Both the position numbers and the translations under genes were made by a program. 64,000 nt of DNA, taken from assembly GCF_001874145.1 (NCBI RefSeq), contig NZ_MPCX01000001.1, positions 372,001 to 436,000 of the forward strand, in the 5' to 3' direction. This document shows, piece by piece, positions 54,809-63,159 of the stretch; within the stretch, counting starts at the first letter, position 1; each line of letters starts with the position of its first letter. Source of the DNA: Lacinutrix sp. MedPE-SW. Its GTDB lineage: Bacteria > Bacteroidota > Bacteroidia > Flavobacteriales > Flavobacteriaceae. The notes beneath the pieces are model-generated. The model saw nothing but the letters and a program-made list of their open reading frames with translations. It made no database searches and was not told where the DNA came from.

Positions 54809-56341
54809 TTGAAAACACTTAGACTCATACTTGGCGATCAATTAAACAGCAAACACTCTTGGTACAAAGAAGACCAATCTAATTACATATATTGTTTATT
54901 TGAAATGCGTCAAGAAACAAATTATGTAAAGCATCACATACAAAAAATAATAGGTTTTTTTGCAGCCATGCGAGACTTTAAAACAGTTTTAGAACAAAAT
55001 AACTGTAAGGTAATTTATTACACATTAGACCATAAAAATAATACTCAAAATCTAGTTGAAAATTTAAAATATTTAATTAAAAAACACAATATAGAAGCGT
55101 TTGAATATCAAGAACCAGATGAATATAGACTTGATAAACAATTAGTAGAGTTTTGTGAAGAATTAAATATAAATACTAAAGCTGTTAGTACAGAACATTT
55201 TTATACCAACCGTAAAGACTTAGCATTATTTTTTAAAGGTAAAAAACAATGGTTAATGGAAAGTTTTTATAGAGATATGCGAAAAAAACATAACATTTTA
55301 TTAGTCGCTAACCAACCAGAAGGCGGCAAATGGAATTATGATAAAAGCAATAGAAATAAATGGAATGAAAACACAAGCATTCCTAAGTATAAATCTTATA
55401 AAAACAACGTAGTAGATATAGTAAATTTAATAGAGTCTCAAAACATAGAAACCATTGGTAAGTTTAATACCGAGTATTTTGAATACCCCATAAATAGATC
55501 TCAAGCTTTAAATCAACTAAAATACTTTTGCGAGCATTTACTAAAACACTTTGGCGATTACCAAGATGCAATGCACACAAATCAAGCTTATTTGTACCAT
55601 TCTAGGCTATCCATTGCTTTAAATAGTAAAATTATTTCTCCAAATGCAGTAATTACAACCGTTTTAAACTATTGGAGAACTCACGGTAAGCATATAAGTA
55701 TCTCTCAAGTTGAAGGTTTTATTAGGCAAATTATTGGCTGGAGAGAATATATGCGCGGTATGTATTGGGCTTTAATGCCAGATTATAAATTGTTAAATAC
55801 TTTAGAAAACCATAACAAACTTCCTGAGTTTTATTGGACAGGAAAAACAAAAATGAATTGCCTTAAAACTTCTATAGAAAACACTTTAAATAATGGATAT
55901 GCTCACCATATTCAACGTTTAATGATTACTGGAAATTTTGCCTTATTAACGCAAATAAATCCAGACGAAGTCGATGCTTGGTATTTAGGTATATATGTAG
56001 ATGCTATAGAATGGGTTCAATTACCAAATACTAGAGGCATGAGCCAATTTGCAGATGGCGGAAAAATAGCAACAAAACCTTATGTTTCTAGTGGTAGTTA
56101 CATAAACAAAATGAGTAACTATTGTAAAAATTGTACTTATAATAATAGAGAAAAAACAAGCGATAATGCTTGCCCATTTAATAGTTTGTATTGGAACTTT
56201 TTAGACGACAAAAGAGAAATGCTTAGCGCAAATTTTAGAATGAAAATGATGTATAGCTTGCTCGATAAAATGAAGCCCGAAGATTTAAATAAAATAAAAA
56301 AAAGAGCTTCAAAAATAATTAGTAATCCTGATAACTTTTAA
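54809..56341 (+). CDS. FeS-type bacterial cryptochrome/(6-4) photolyase (FeS-BCP)
   Basis: 510-residue member of the FeS-BCP group (PhrB/CryB type), which repairs (6-4) photoproducts or acts as a light sensor and carries a [4Fe-4S] cluster. Four cysteines are at positions 351, 439, 442 and 455 (KMNC, YCKNC, ACPF); they align within one residue of the cluster ligands known in Rhodobacter CryB. FAD-domain motifs include QIIGWREYMRGMYW and PNTRGMSQFADGG. The TTG at 54809 is the start (KTLRLILGDQL). It is the last gene of the first operon, 6 bp after Cry-DASH. Confidence 0.93.
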   Translation: MKTLRLILGDQLNSKHSWYKEDQSNYIYCLFEMRQETNYVKHHIQKIIGFFAAMRDFKTVLEQNNCKVIYYTLDHKNNTQNLVENLKYLIKKHNIEAFEYQEPDEYRLDKQLVEFCEELNINTKAVSTEHFYTNRKDLALFFKGKKQWLMESFYRDMRKKHNILLVANQPEGGKWNYDKSNRNKWNENTSIPKYKSYKNNVVDIVNLIESQNIETIGKFNTEYFEYPINRSQALNQLKYFCEHLLKHFGDYQDAMHTNQAYLYHSRLSIALNSKIISPNAVITTVLNYWRTHGKHISISQVEGFIRQIIGWREYMRGMYWALMPDYKLLNTLENHNKLPEFYWTGKTKMNCLKTSIENTLNNGYAHHIQRLMITGNFALLTQINPDEVDAWYLGIYVDAIEWVQLPNTRGMSQFADGGKIATKPYVSSGSYINKMSNYCKNCTYNNREKTSDNACPFNSLYWNFLDDKREMLSANFRMKMMYSLLDKMKPEDLNKIKKRASKIISNPDNF

Positions 56342-56377
56342 AACAAATCACTAGTTACTAATATTTTTGTTAATTTT

Positions 56378-56420
56378 TGTTTAATTAAAACTCAAAAACA
56401 TTAAACATTTTGTATTTTTG
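56378..56420 (+). promoter_or_regulatory. Operator-promoter P2 of the second photolyase operon
   Basis: TGTTTAA (56378-56384), 16 bases, TTAAACA (56401-56407), 5 bases, then TATTTTTG (56413-56420), preceded by GTTAATTTTT. All spacings equal those of P1; 12-14 bases around the right half (ATTAAACATTTTGTAT) are identical. The downstream ATG is at 56446, giving a leader of about 22 bases. Confidence 0.75.
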
Positions 56421-56445
56421 AAATCATAGAGCAAACCTTTATTAT

Positions 56446-56871
56446 ATGATTTTAAATACAACACATACTAACAAAGAAAACAAAAGACTTTTAATAGATG
56501 TTGTTGGTAAACCTTTTAGTTTCAGGCAAATTATCAAATTAAAAGGTGTAGGTTCTAAACGAATGATAATAGAAAATGTTAGTCCAAATATTGCACAATA
56601 TCTCAATAAAATTTCAGATGTAAATTATGCTAATATAGAATTAAGACCAAAAGGAATTTTAATTCATATAAATAAAGGACTAAAAAACTTTACTTGGGCA
56701 ATACCATATTACCAACTTGTAATTTATAAAACAAATGGTTCTAGCATTCATGCTCAAGGAAAATTTATTCATTTTAGAAACAATAAAACTTTAAAGGAAA
56801 ACAAAGGTTTTTTTAATAAATTAATGAATCAAAAAATAAAATTCGATGAACAATATAATTTCCAAACCTAA
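56446..56871 (+). CDS. Protein of unknown function, first gene of second operon
   Basis: 141 residues, basic, no signal peptide or membrane helix. KGVGSKRMIIENVSPNIAQ and the TWAIPYYQLVIYKT strand look like a compact mixed alpha/beta or PH-like fold, but I do not recognise the family. It follows operator P2 by 25 bases and its end overlaps the next gene by 26 bp. Its position suggests a role in the light or UV response, with no direct evidence. Confidence 0.8.
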   Translation: MILNTTHTNKENKRLLIDVVGKPFSFRQIIKLKGVGSKRMIIENVSPNIAQYLNKISDVNYANIELRPKGILIHINKGLKNFTWAIPYYQLVIYKTNGSSIHAQGKFIHFRNNKTLKENKGFFNKLMNQKIKFDEQYNFQT

Positions 56872-57145
56872 TGCGGTTTTTACTATAGAAGATATAGATA
56901 GAATTATAGAAATGGCTTGGGAAGATAGAACACCTTTTGATGCTATTACATTTCAATTTGGCATAAAAGAACAAGAAGTTATTGAGTTAATGAGGCGAGA
57001 AATGAAACCTAGTAGTTTTAGATTATGGCGCGCTAGAGTTCAAGGTAGAAAAACCAAACACGCAAAAAATAGAAATTTTCAGGAAGGAAGATTTAAATGT
57101 TCTAGACAAAAACAAATTACACATAATAAAATAAGTAAAAGGTAA
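56846..57145 (+). CDS. TIGR03643 (DUF2805) family protein
   Basis: 99 residues, highly basic C-terminus. The block DIDRIIEMAWEDRTPFDAI followed by GIKEQEVIELMRREMKPSSF and RLWRARVQGRKTKH is the family signature. It resembles a small helix-turn-helix protein. Members occur near photolyase and cryptochrome genes in many bacteria; their role is unproven. It overlaps the preceding gene by 26 bp and lies 34 bp before the SDR gene. Confidence 0.88.
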   Translation: MNNIISKPNAVFTIEDIDRIIEMAWEDRTPFDAITFQFGIKEQEVIELMRREMKPSSFRLWRARVQGRKTKHAKNRNFQEGRFKCSRQKQITHNKISKR

Positions 57146-57179
57146 CTAGCGCTTTTGCATTACATTAAACAAATTTAAA

Positions 57180-57863
57180 ATGAAAAATATACTTATAATT
57201 GGCGGAAGCAAAGGCATTGGAAACGCCATAGTAAAACAACTAATAGATACTAATAATATTATAAATATTAGTCGCTCTACTCCTGCTTTATCTCATAAAA
57301 ATTTAAGACATATAAGTGCAGATGTTTTAGAAGATGAACTTCCAAAAATTGAAGCCATAGACACCTTAATTTATTGTCCTGGAAGTATAAATTTAAAACC
57401 AATTTCTAGGTTAAGCTTAGATGATTTTAAAGCAGATTTCGACATTAATGTTTTAGGCGCTGTAAAAAGCATACAACATTATCTACCAATTTTAAAAAAA
57501 GGAAATAAGCCATCAATACTACTATTTAGTACCGTAGCAACGGCATTAGGTATGCCTTATCATGCCAGTGTTGCCGCTTCTAAAGCTGCTGTAGAAGGTT
57601 TAACAAAATCTCTTGGCGCAGAGTTAGCACCAACTATAAGAGTTAATGCCATTGCACCAACAGTTACAGATACAGATTTAGCTTCAAAATTATTGCGCAA
57701 TGAAAAAATGATTGACAATATGAATGAACGTCACCCATTAAAAAAATTCTTGCAACCAGACGAAATAGCAGAAATGGCAAGTTTTTTAATATCAAACAAA
57801 GCTGCATCAATTTCTGGTCAAATTTTTAAAATGGATTGTGGTATTGTTAGTTTTAAAATTTAA
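57180..57863 (+). CDS. Short-chain dehydrogenase/reductase with altered active site
   Basis: 227 residues of the classical SDR fold. The nucleotide loop is GGSKGIG and the Asn/Ser elements (CPGSI, LLFSTVA) are present. The catalytic Tyr of Y-x3-K is replaced: the segment HASVAASK places Val131 four residues before Lys135. The same feature recurs in light-cluster SDRs as I recall. The protein may therefore bind NAD(P)H without normal reductase activity or use another residue. It is the third gene of the second operon. Confidence 0.9.
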   Translation: MKNILIIGGSKGIGNAIVKQLIDTNNIINISRSTPALSHKNLRHISADVLEDELPKIEAIDTLIYCPGSINLKPISRLSLDDFKADFDINVLGAVKSIQHYLPILKKGNKPSILLFSTVATALGMPYHASVAASKAAVEGLTKSLGAELAPTIRVNAIAPTVTDTDLASKLLRNEKMIDNMNERHPLKKFLQPDEIAEMASFLISNKAASISGQIFKMDCGIVSFKI

Positions 57864-57906
57864 TAAAACAACAATCTTTTAAATAAATAGTACTCAAAAT
57901 ATTAAT

Positions 57907-58368
57907 ATGAAAATATACCGTTTACATAAAAAACAAAACTTACCAATAAGCAAATCTCAAGCCTGGGAGTTTTTATCAAGTCCTAAAAACTTAAAAACAA
58001 TAACTCCAGATTATATGGGTTTCAATATTCTTTCTGGCGGAGACAAACCAATGTTTGCAGGACAAATAATACAATATATAGTAACACCAGTTTTAGGTAT
58101 TAAAACAAAATGGGTAACAGAAATTACACATGTTGTAGACGGCGAATATTTTGTAGACGAACAACGTTTTGGTCCATATGCTTTATGGCATCACAAACAT
58201 TTTATTAAAGAAATAGATGGTGGCGTTGAAATGGAAGATATAATAGATTACAAATTACCTATGGGTTTTCTAGGGCAATTAGTTCATCCTATTTTAGTAA
58301 AACCTAAATTAGAAGAAATATTTAATTATAGAACAAATAAGCTAGAAGAATTATTTGGCAAATATTAA
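57907..58368 (+). CDS. SRPBCC (START-like) family protein
   Basis: 153 residues with the helix-grip pattern: the PISKSQAWEFLSSPKNLKTITPDYMGF opening (key part QAWEFLSSPKNL), the EQRFGPYALWHHKHFIKE strand region and the C-terminal IFNYRTNKLEELF helix. Such proteins hold hydrophobic ligands. The gene lies 43 bp after the SDR gene and 3 bp before the photolyase gene. SRPBCC genes recur in photolyase clusters. Confidence 0.88.
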   Translation: MKIYRLHKKQNLPISKSQAWEFLSSPKNLKTITPDYMGFNILSGGDKPMFAGQIIQYIVTPVLGIKTKWVTEITHVVDGEYFVDEQRFGPYALWHHKHFIKEIDGGVEMEDIIDYKLPMGFLGQLVHPILVKPKLEEIFNYRTNKLEELFGKY

Positions 58369-58371
58369 ACT

Positions 58372-59676
58372 ATGAGTAAAACTGTAAACATTTTTTGGTT
58401 TCGTAGAGATTTAAGATTAGATGATAATGTTGGTTTTTTTGAAGCACTAAAAGCCGAACATCCCGTACTGCCAATTTTTATTTTTGATTCTGAAATATTA
58501 GATGAATTACCAGAAAACGATGCCCGTGTAAGTTTTATTTTTGAAACATTGCAAAACATGAGGCAAACATTACAAGATGAAAATAATAGCAGTCTAGCGA
58601 TGTTTTACGGTAAACCAATAGATATTTATAAGTCTTTAATTAAAGATTATAACATTAATACTGTTTACACCAATCATGATTATGAGCCATACGCAAAAGA
58701 AAGAGATAGTGAAATACAATCGTTTTTAGAAGAAAATAAAATTAACTTTAAAACTTATAAAGATCAGGTAATTTTTGAAAAAAACGAAGTAGTAAAAGAC
58801 GACGGTAAACCTTATGTAGTATACACTCCATACATGAAAAAATGGAAATCTAAATTTAAAGATTATGATTTAAAAATTTACTATACCAATACATTTTTAA
58901 ATAATTTAATTGAAAATACAAGGCTACCTAATTTAAGTTTAAGCGATATAGGTTTTAAAAAATCTAGTCAGGATATTAAAGACTATACTGTAACTCCTAC
59001 TTTGATACGAGATTATGAAGCTACAAGAAATTTTCCAGCCAAAGATACCACTTCACGTTTAGGTCCGCATTTAAGATTTGGCACTGTAAGCATTAGAAAA
59101 ATGGTAAAAAAAGCAACTGCAGAAAATAACGAGATTTTCTGGCAGGAACTTATATGGAGAGAATTTTTCATGCAAATTTTATGGCATTTTCCAGACACAC
59201 ATAAAGATGCATTTAAAGCTAAATACGATAATATTAAATGGCGAAACAATAATAAAGAATTTAAAGCTTGGTGCGATGGAAAAACTGGCTATCCTTTAGT
59301 AGATGCTGGAATGAGACAATTAAATCAAACCGGCTTTATGCATAATCGTGTACGCATGCTAGTTGGCAGTTTTTTATGTAAACACTTACTTATAGATTGG
59401 AGAAAAGGCGAAGCTTATTTTGCCCAAAAACTTCATGATTACGATATGGCTAGTAATGTAGGTAATTGGCAATGGGTTGCTGGATCTGGAGTAGATGCAT
59501 CTCCATATTTTAGAATATTTAATCCTACTACGCAAATAGATAAGTTTGATAAGGACAAAAAATATATAAAACAATGGATTCCAGAATTTGGTACAGATAA
59601 ATACCCAGAAAAAATTGTAGACCATAAAGAAGCTAGAGAACGCTGTTTAAAAGTTTACAAAGACGCTGTAGCATAA
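58372..59676 (+). CDS. phrB: Class I CPD photolyase (deoxyribodipyrimidine photolyase)
   Basis: 434-residue FAD enzyme that uses blue light to split cyclobutane pyrimidine dimers. The antenna-domain start VNIFWFRRDLRLDDN and FAD-domain motifs TSRLGPHLRFGTVS, WRxFxMQI-type and DAGMRQLNQTGFMHNRVRM (key part NQTGFMHNRVRM), then DWRKGEAYFAQKLHDYD and SNVGNWQWVAGSG are all present. It ends the second operon. This is the third photolyase/cryptochrome of the region, with a role distinct from the other two. Confidence 0.95.
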   Translation: MSKTVNIFWFRRDLRLDDNVGFFEALKAEHPVLPIFIFDSEILDELPENDARVSFIFETLQNMRQTLQDENNSSLAMFYGKPIDIYKSLIKDYNINTVYTNHDYEPYAKERDSEIQSFLEENKINFKTYKDQVIFEKNEVVKDDGKPYVVYTPYMKKWKSKFKDYDLKIYYTNTFLNNLIENTRLPNLSLSDIGFKKSSQDIKDYTVTPTLIRDYEATRNFPAKDTTSRLGPHLRFGTVSIRKMVKKATAENNEIFWQELIWREFFMQILWHFPDTHKDAFKAKYDNIKWRNNNKEFKAWCDGKTGYPLVDAGMRQLNQTGFMHNRVRMLVGSFLCKHLLIDWRKGEAYFAQKLHDYDMASNVGNWQWVAGSGVDASPYFRIFNPTTQIDKFDKDKKYIKQWIPEFGTDKYPEKIVDHKEARERCLKVYKDAVA

Positions 59677-59745
59677 ATAATAATTTCTTAACTTATTCAT
59701 TATTAGTTTTTTGTATATTTATAAACCAACCAAAAAACAAATAGT

Positions 59746-60108
59746 ATGAATACACAAGATGTTGCTAACCAATGGAAAACTATGTGCGAACAAGGTAAAA
59801 ACCTTGAATGTATTGAACAATTATATGCAGAAAATATTGTAAGCAGAGAAATGCCTGGAATGCCAAACGAAGTTACTACTGGTAAACAAAATGTTTGGAA
59901 TAAAAGTAAAGCATGGGAAGATAGCGTAGAAAGTGTTCACGCTAGTGAAATTGGAGAACCTGTAGTTGCAGGTAATTTTTTTACTGCCAAAATGGGTTTT
60001 GATTGTACTTTTAAAGAAGGCGGCAGACAGAAAATGGAAGAAGTTTGTGTTTATGAGGTAAAAGATGGTAAAATTACCAGTGAACAATATTTTTATAGTA
60101 TGCCATAA
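59746..60108 (+). CDS. SnoaL-like (NTF2 fold) protein
   Basis: 120 residues with one NTF2-like domain: DVANQWKTMCEQGKNLECIEQLYAENIVS opening (key part CIEQLYAENIVS), then GKQNVWNKSKAW, and the FYDVKDGKI-type end VYEVKDGKITSEQYF. The fold hosts enzymes and ligand binders; no catalytic residues are sure. It lies 69 bp after phrB, with a possible -7 element (TATATTTA, 59714-59721) of its own. A terminator follows. Confidence 0.85.
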   Translation: MNTQDVANQWKTMCEQGKNLECIEQLYAENIVSREMPGMPNEVTTGKQNVWNKSKAWEDSVESVHASEIGEPVVAGNFFTAKMGFDCTFKEGGRQKMEEVCVYEVKDGKITSEQYFYSMP

Positions 60109-60110
60109 TA

Positions 60111-60143
60111 AAAAAAGCTTCAGTTTAAACTGAAGCTTTTTTT
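60111..60143. terminator. Bidirectional terminator after the SnoaL-like gene
   Basis: A perfect inverted repeat (AAAAAAGCTTCAGTTT and its complement) with A and T tails; it serves the SnoaL-like gene and the convergent murA gene. Confidence 0.9.
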
Positions 60144-60162
60144 ATATAATTATTTAAAATTA

Positions 60163-61476
60163 TTAACTATCAACTCTTGTAATTTTAGCGCCAATACGCT
60201 GTAATCGTTTTACAATATGTTGGTAACCTCTATCTATTTGTTCAATATTATGTATTGTAGATGTTCCTTTGGCAGATAATGCAGCAATTAAAAGAGAAAT
60301 ACCTGCACGAATATCTGGCGACGTCATGGTTGTTGCTTTTAATTGAGATTTAAAATCATGACCAATTATTGTTGCTCTATGTGGATCACAAAGTATAATT
60401 TTTGCACCCATATCAATTACTTTATCTACAAAAAATAAACGGCTTTCAAACATTTTTTGGTGTACTAAAACTTCTCCTTTTGCTTGTGTTGCTACTACCA
60501 GTACTATACTTAATAAATCTGGTGTAAATCCTGGCCAAGGCGCATCGGCTATGGTTAAAATAGAACCATCAATGTAATTTTGTATTTCGTAACCATCTGT
60601 ATGTTTAGGTATAAAAATATCGTCACCACGTCTTTCAACAGTAATTCCTAATTTTCTAAATACGTTTGGTATTTGTCCTAAATCATCCCAGCTAACATTT
60701 TTTATTGTTAGTTCACTTTTAGTCATAGCAGCTAAACCTATCCAGCTTCCTATTTCTATCATATCTGGAAGCATGGTATGCTCTGTTCCGCCTAAAGTAT
60801 CAACACCTTCAATGGTTAATAAATTAGAACCAACACCAGAGATTTTTGCTCCCATACGGTTTAACATCTTACATAATTGTTGTAAGTATGGCTCGCAGGC
60901 TGCATTATATATAGTAGTGGTTCCTTTTGCTAAAACAGCAGCCATTACTATGTTTGCTGTTCCTGTTACAGAAGCTTCGTCAAGTAACATATCTGTACCA
61001 ACTAACTGCTCTGCTTCTACTCCATAAAAATAATCTTCACGATTATATCTAAATTTAGCTCCAAGGTTAATAAAGCCTTCAAAATGGGTATCTAAACGCC
61101 TTCTTCCTATTTTATCACCTCCTGGTTTTGGTATATAACCTTTACCAAATCTTGCTAGTAATGGTCCAACAATCATTATAGAACCTCTTAAACCGCGACC
61201 TTCTTCTTTAAATTTTGCAGATTCTAAATAATCTAAGTTTAAATCATCTGCTTGAAAAGAGTAAGTACCTTCATTAAGTTTTTCTACTTTTACTCCTAAA
61301 TTACTTAATAATACAATTAACTTATTAATATCAATTATATCTGGAATATTGTTTATAGTAACTTTTTCTGGAGTTAATAAAACTGCACATAATATTTGTA
61401 ATGCTTCGTTTTTTGCGCCTTGTGGTTGTATTTCGCCTTGTAATTGGTGACCACCTTCAATAATAAATGTACCCAT
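60163..61476 (-). CDS. murA: UDP-N-acetylglucosamine 1-carboxyvinyltransferase MurA, Asp-type
   Basis: 437-residue enzyme that attaches enolpyruvate to UDP-GlcNAc, the first committed step of peptidoglycan synthesis. K22 in GAKNEALQIL and the PWPGFTPDLL loop are conserved. The catalytic Cys115 of E. coli is Asp121 here, in PKPGGDKIGRRRLD. Asp-type MurA (as in mycobacteria and Chlamydia) is functional but not inactivated by fosfomycin. It follows the DUF4290 gene by 8 bp on the minus strand, suggesting co-transcription. Confidence 0.96.
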   Translation of the reverse strand: MGTFIIEGGHQLQGEIQPQGAKNEALQILCAVLLTPEKVTINNIPDIIDINKLIVLLSNLGVKVEKLNEGTYSFQADDLNLDYLESAKFKEEGRGLRGSIMIVGPLLARFGKGYIPKPGGDKIGRRRLDTHFEGFINLGAKFRYNREDYFYGVEAEQLVGTDMLLDEASVTGTANIVMAAVLAKGTTTIYNAACEPYLQQLCKMLNRMGAKISGVGSNLLTIEGVDTLGGTEHTMLPDMIEIGSWIGLAAMTKSELTIKNVSWDDLGQIPNVFRKLGITVERRGDDIFIPKHTDGYEIQNYIDGSILTIADAPWPGFTPDLLSIVLVVATQAKGEVLVHQKMFESRLFFVDKVIDMGAKIILCDPHRATIIGHDFKSQLKATTMTSPDIRAGISLLIAALSAKGTSTIHNIEQIDRGYQHIVKRLQRIGAKITRVDS

Positions 61477-61484
61477 TTGCTATT

Positions 61485-62132
61485 TTAGTATCTTTTTTTT
61501 CCTCGGTTGTTATTATTTTTCTTTGTACCCTTTTTATTATTTGAATACTTCTTTTTAGAGTTAGATTTTAATAAACTTGCCGCATCTGTTAAATCTTCTT
61601 TAGAGCCTTTTAAGTTTATTTCACCTTTAGATAATTCGTATAGGTGATTAAAAATCACTTCATCTTCTACGGTGTCTTTATTCCAATTTAAAAAACACTT
61701 TTTCATATGATTTGCAATAGTGAAAACTAAGGCTTCTTTTAAATCGCCTTCTTCCCAAGATACAGCAACATCAATCATTGTTTTAATATTATTTCCGTAG
61801 AAACGATATTTTGGAAAATTTTGAGGGTATTCTAAAGGTTCTGGTCGTTCTTCTAAAAGTTCTTTAGAGGGTTTTTCGTATGGAGAATCAACATCTAATT
61901 TAAAATTAGACATGATAAAAAGTTGATCCCAAAGCTTATGCTGAAAATCTGGAACATCTCGTAAATGTGGTTGTAAATTACCCATTACAGATATAATGGC
62001 TTTTGCTACCTTATTACGTTCTTCTTTAGTTTCTTGCTCTATGGCGTAATTTACCATTTTTTGAACGTGGCGTCCATATTCTGGAATTATTAAATGCTCT
62101 CGCTCTGTATTATATTCTATATCGTCTATCAA
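61485..62132 (-). CDS. DUF4290 family protein
   Basis: 215 residues with a DUF4290 region (DIEYNTEREHLIIPEYGRHVQ opening; key part LIIPEYGRHVQKMV). The start is set at the TTG at 62132, where homologues begin; an in-frame TTG at 62195 would add 21 non-conserved residues. The last 30 residues are a Lys/Asn-rich basic tail (NKKGTKKNNNNRGKKRY), suggesting nucleic-acid contact. Function unknown. It lies 8 bp before murA. Confidence 0.88.
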   Translation of the reverse strand: MIDDIEYNTEREHLIIPEYGRHVQKMVNYAIEQETKEERNKVAKAIISVMGNLQPHLRDVPDFQHKLWDQLFIMSNFKLDVDSPYEKPSKELLEERPEPLEYPQNFPKYRFYGNNIKTMIDVAVSWEEGDLKEALVFTIANHMKKCFLNWNKDTVEDEVIFNHLYELSKGEINLKGSKEDLTDAASLLKSNSKKKYSNNKKGTKKNNNNRGKKRY

Positions 62133-62230
62133 AATAAAAAATGTGTAGTAATTATAAAGTGCAATTGTAGTTTGTATTGCTTTCGCAAAATACAAAAGAA
62201 ATTAGAGTTTTTGCCAAATAAAAGTGAAAA

Positions 62231-62524
62231 TTATAGAGAAATTACACCTTCAATTTTATCGGCGACTTCTTTATATTTTTCTATAACTGCATCGGGATTT
62301 TTCATTCTAACATTTATTGAAACGCTAGTATACTTACCATTACTAGACTCTTTTGTTTTTATTACAGCTCCTAAATGATTAAAAATGGCTTCAATTTTAG
62401 CTATTTTATTATTTTGAGATTTTATTATAAACTTATACAAGTACTCTGCAGGCCAAAGCGTAGTATCTTGCAATTGAGTTTTTAATTTTGCATAAAATGC
62501 TTCAGGATTTTGTTCTTTATTCAT
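62231..62524 (-). CDS. DUF493 (YbeD-like) family protein
   Basis: 97 residues. LWPAEYLYKFIIKS and SNGKYTSVSINVRMKNPDAVIEKY match DUF493, a ferredoxin-like fold related to the regulatory ACT-like domain. In E. coli ybeD sits beside lipB, which is not the case here. It starts behind a -7 element at 62543-62550 and precedes DUF4290 and murA on the same strand. Confidence 0.88.
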   Translation of the reverse strand: MNKEQNPEAFYAKLKTQLQDTTLWPAEYLYKFIIKSQNNKIAKIEAIFNHLGAVIKTKESSNGKYTSVSINVRMKNPDAVIEKYKEVADKIEGVISL

Positions 62525-62542
62525 AGTATTATTTATAAGCTA

Positions 62543-62550
62543 CAAAGATA
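62543..62550 (-). promoter_or_regulatory. -7 promoter element of the DUF493-DUF4290-murA group
   Basis: TATCTTTG on the minus strand, 18 bases before the ATG at 62524, matches TAnnTTTG. No convincing -33 element. Confidence 0.5.
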
Positions 62551-62616
62551 AGTTATACTTTCGATTTTTTTTATATCAATTTTATTGCGAATTTTACAAT
62601 CTAAACTATACCTTAA

Positions 62617-63159
62617 TTGAATACAAAAACAATAGTAATTACCGGCGGTCCTGGAAGCGGGAAAACTTCTGTTATTAACGAGTTAACAAACAGACATTTT
62701 ACATGCTTCGAAGAAATTTCTAGACAAATAACTCTTAAAGCCAGAGAAGATGGCATAGAGCAATTATTTTTAACTAACCCTTTACAGTTTAGCGAATTAT
62801 TGTTAGATGGACGCATAAAACAATACAACAAAGCTATTGAAAGTAATAATGAGTTTGTTTTTTTAGATCGCGGTATTCCAGATATTCCTGCTTATATGGA
62901 TTTTAAAGGTGATGAGTATCCAGATGTATTTAATGATGCTTGTTTAAAAAATAAATATGACGCTGTATTTATTTTAGCACCTTGGCAAGAAATTTTTACT
63001 AGCGATAGTGAACGGTATGAAAATTTTGATCAAGCTATTGAGATTCATGAAAAATTAGTTGAAACTTATACTAATTGTGGTTACGATTTAATTGATGTTC
63101 CTTTTGGTTCTATTGAAGCTAGAACAGAACATATTATTAATATAGTAAAGGCGTTGTAA
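62617..63159 (+). CDS. AAA-family ATPase (P-loop NTPase)
   Basis: 180 residues with a P-loop GGPGSGKTS at about 9-17 and CFEEISRQI following, as in the small AAA_28 / nicotinamide-riboside-kinase-like NTPases. FLDRGIPDIPAYMDF provides the Walker B-like Asp. The exact substrate is unknown. The TTG at 62617 is the start (NTKTIVITGG); no ATG is available. Its stop overlaps the first base of the recQ start codon, so they are likely co-translated. Confidence 0.85.
   Translation: MNTKTIVITGGPGSGKTSVINELTNRHFTCFEEISRQITLKAREDGIEQLFLTNPLQFSELLLDGRIKQYNKAIESNNEFVFLDRGIPDIPAYMDFKGDEYPDVFNDACLKNKYDAVFILAPWQEIFTSDSERYENFDQAIEIHEKLVETYTNCGYDLIDVPFGSIEARTEHIINIVKAL

Noticed and set aside
59644-59721. Third copy of the P1/P2 operator before the SnoaL-like gene
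   Set aside because: A TATATTTA -7-like element exists, but neither TGTTTAA nor TTAAACA stands at the required distance.
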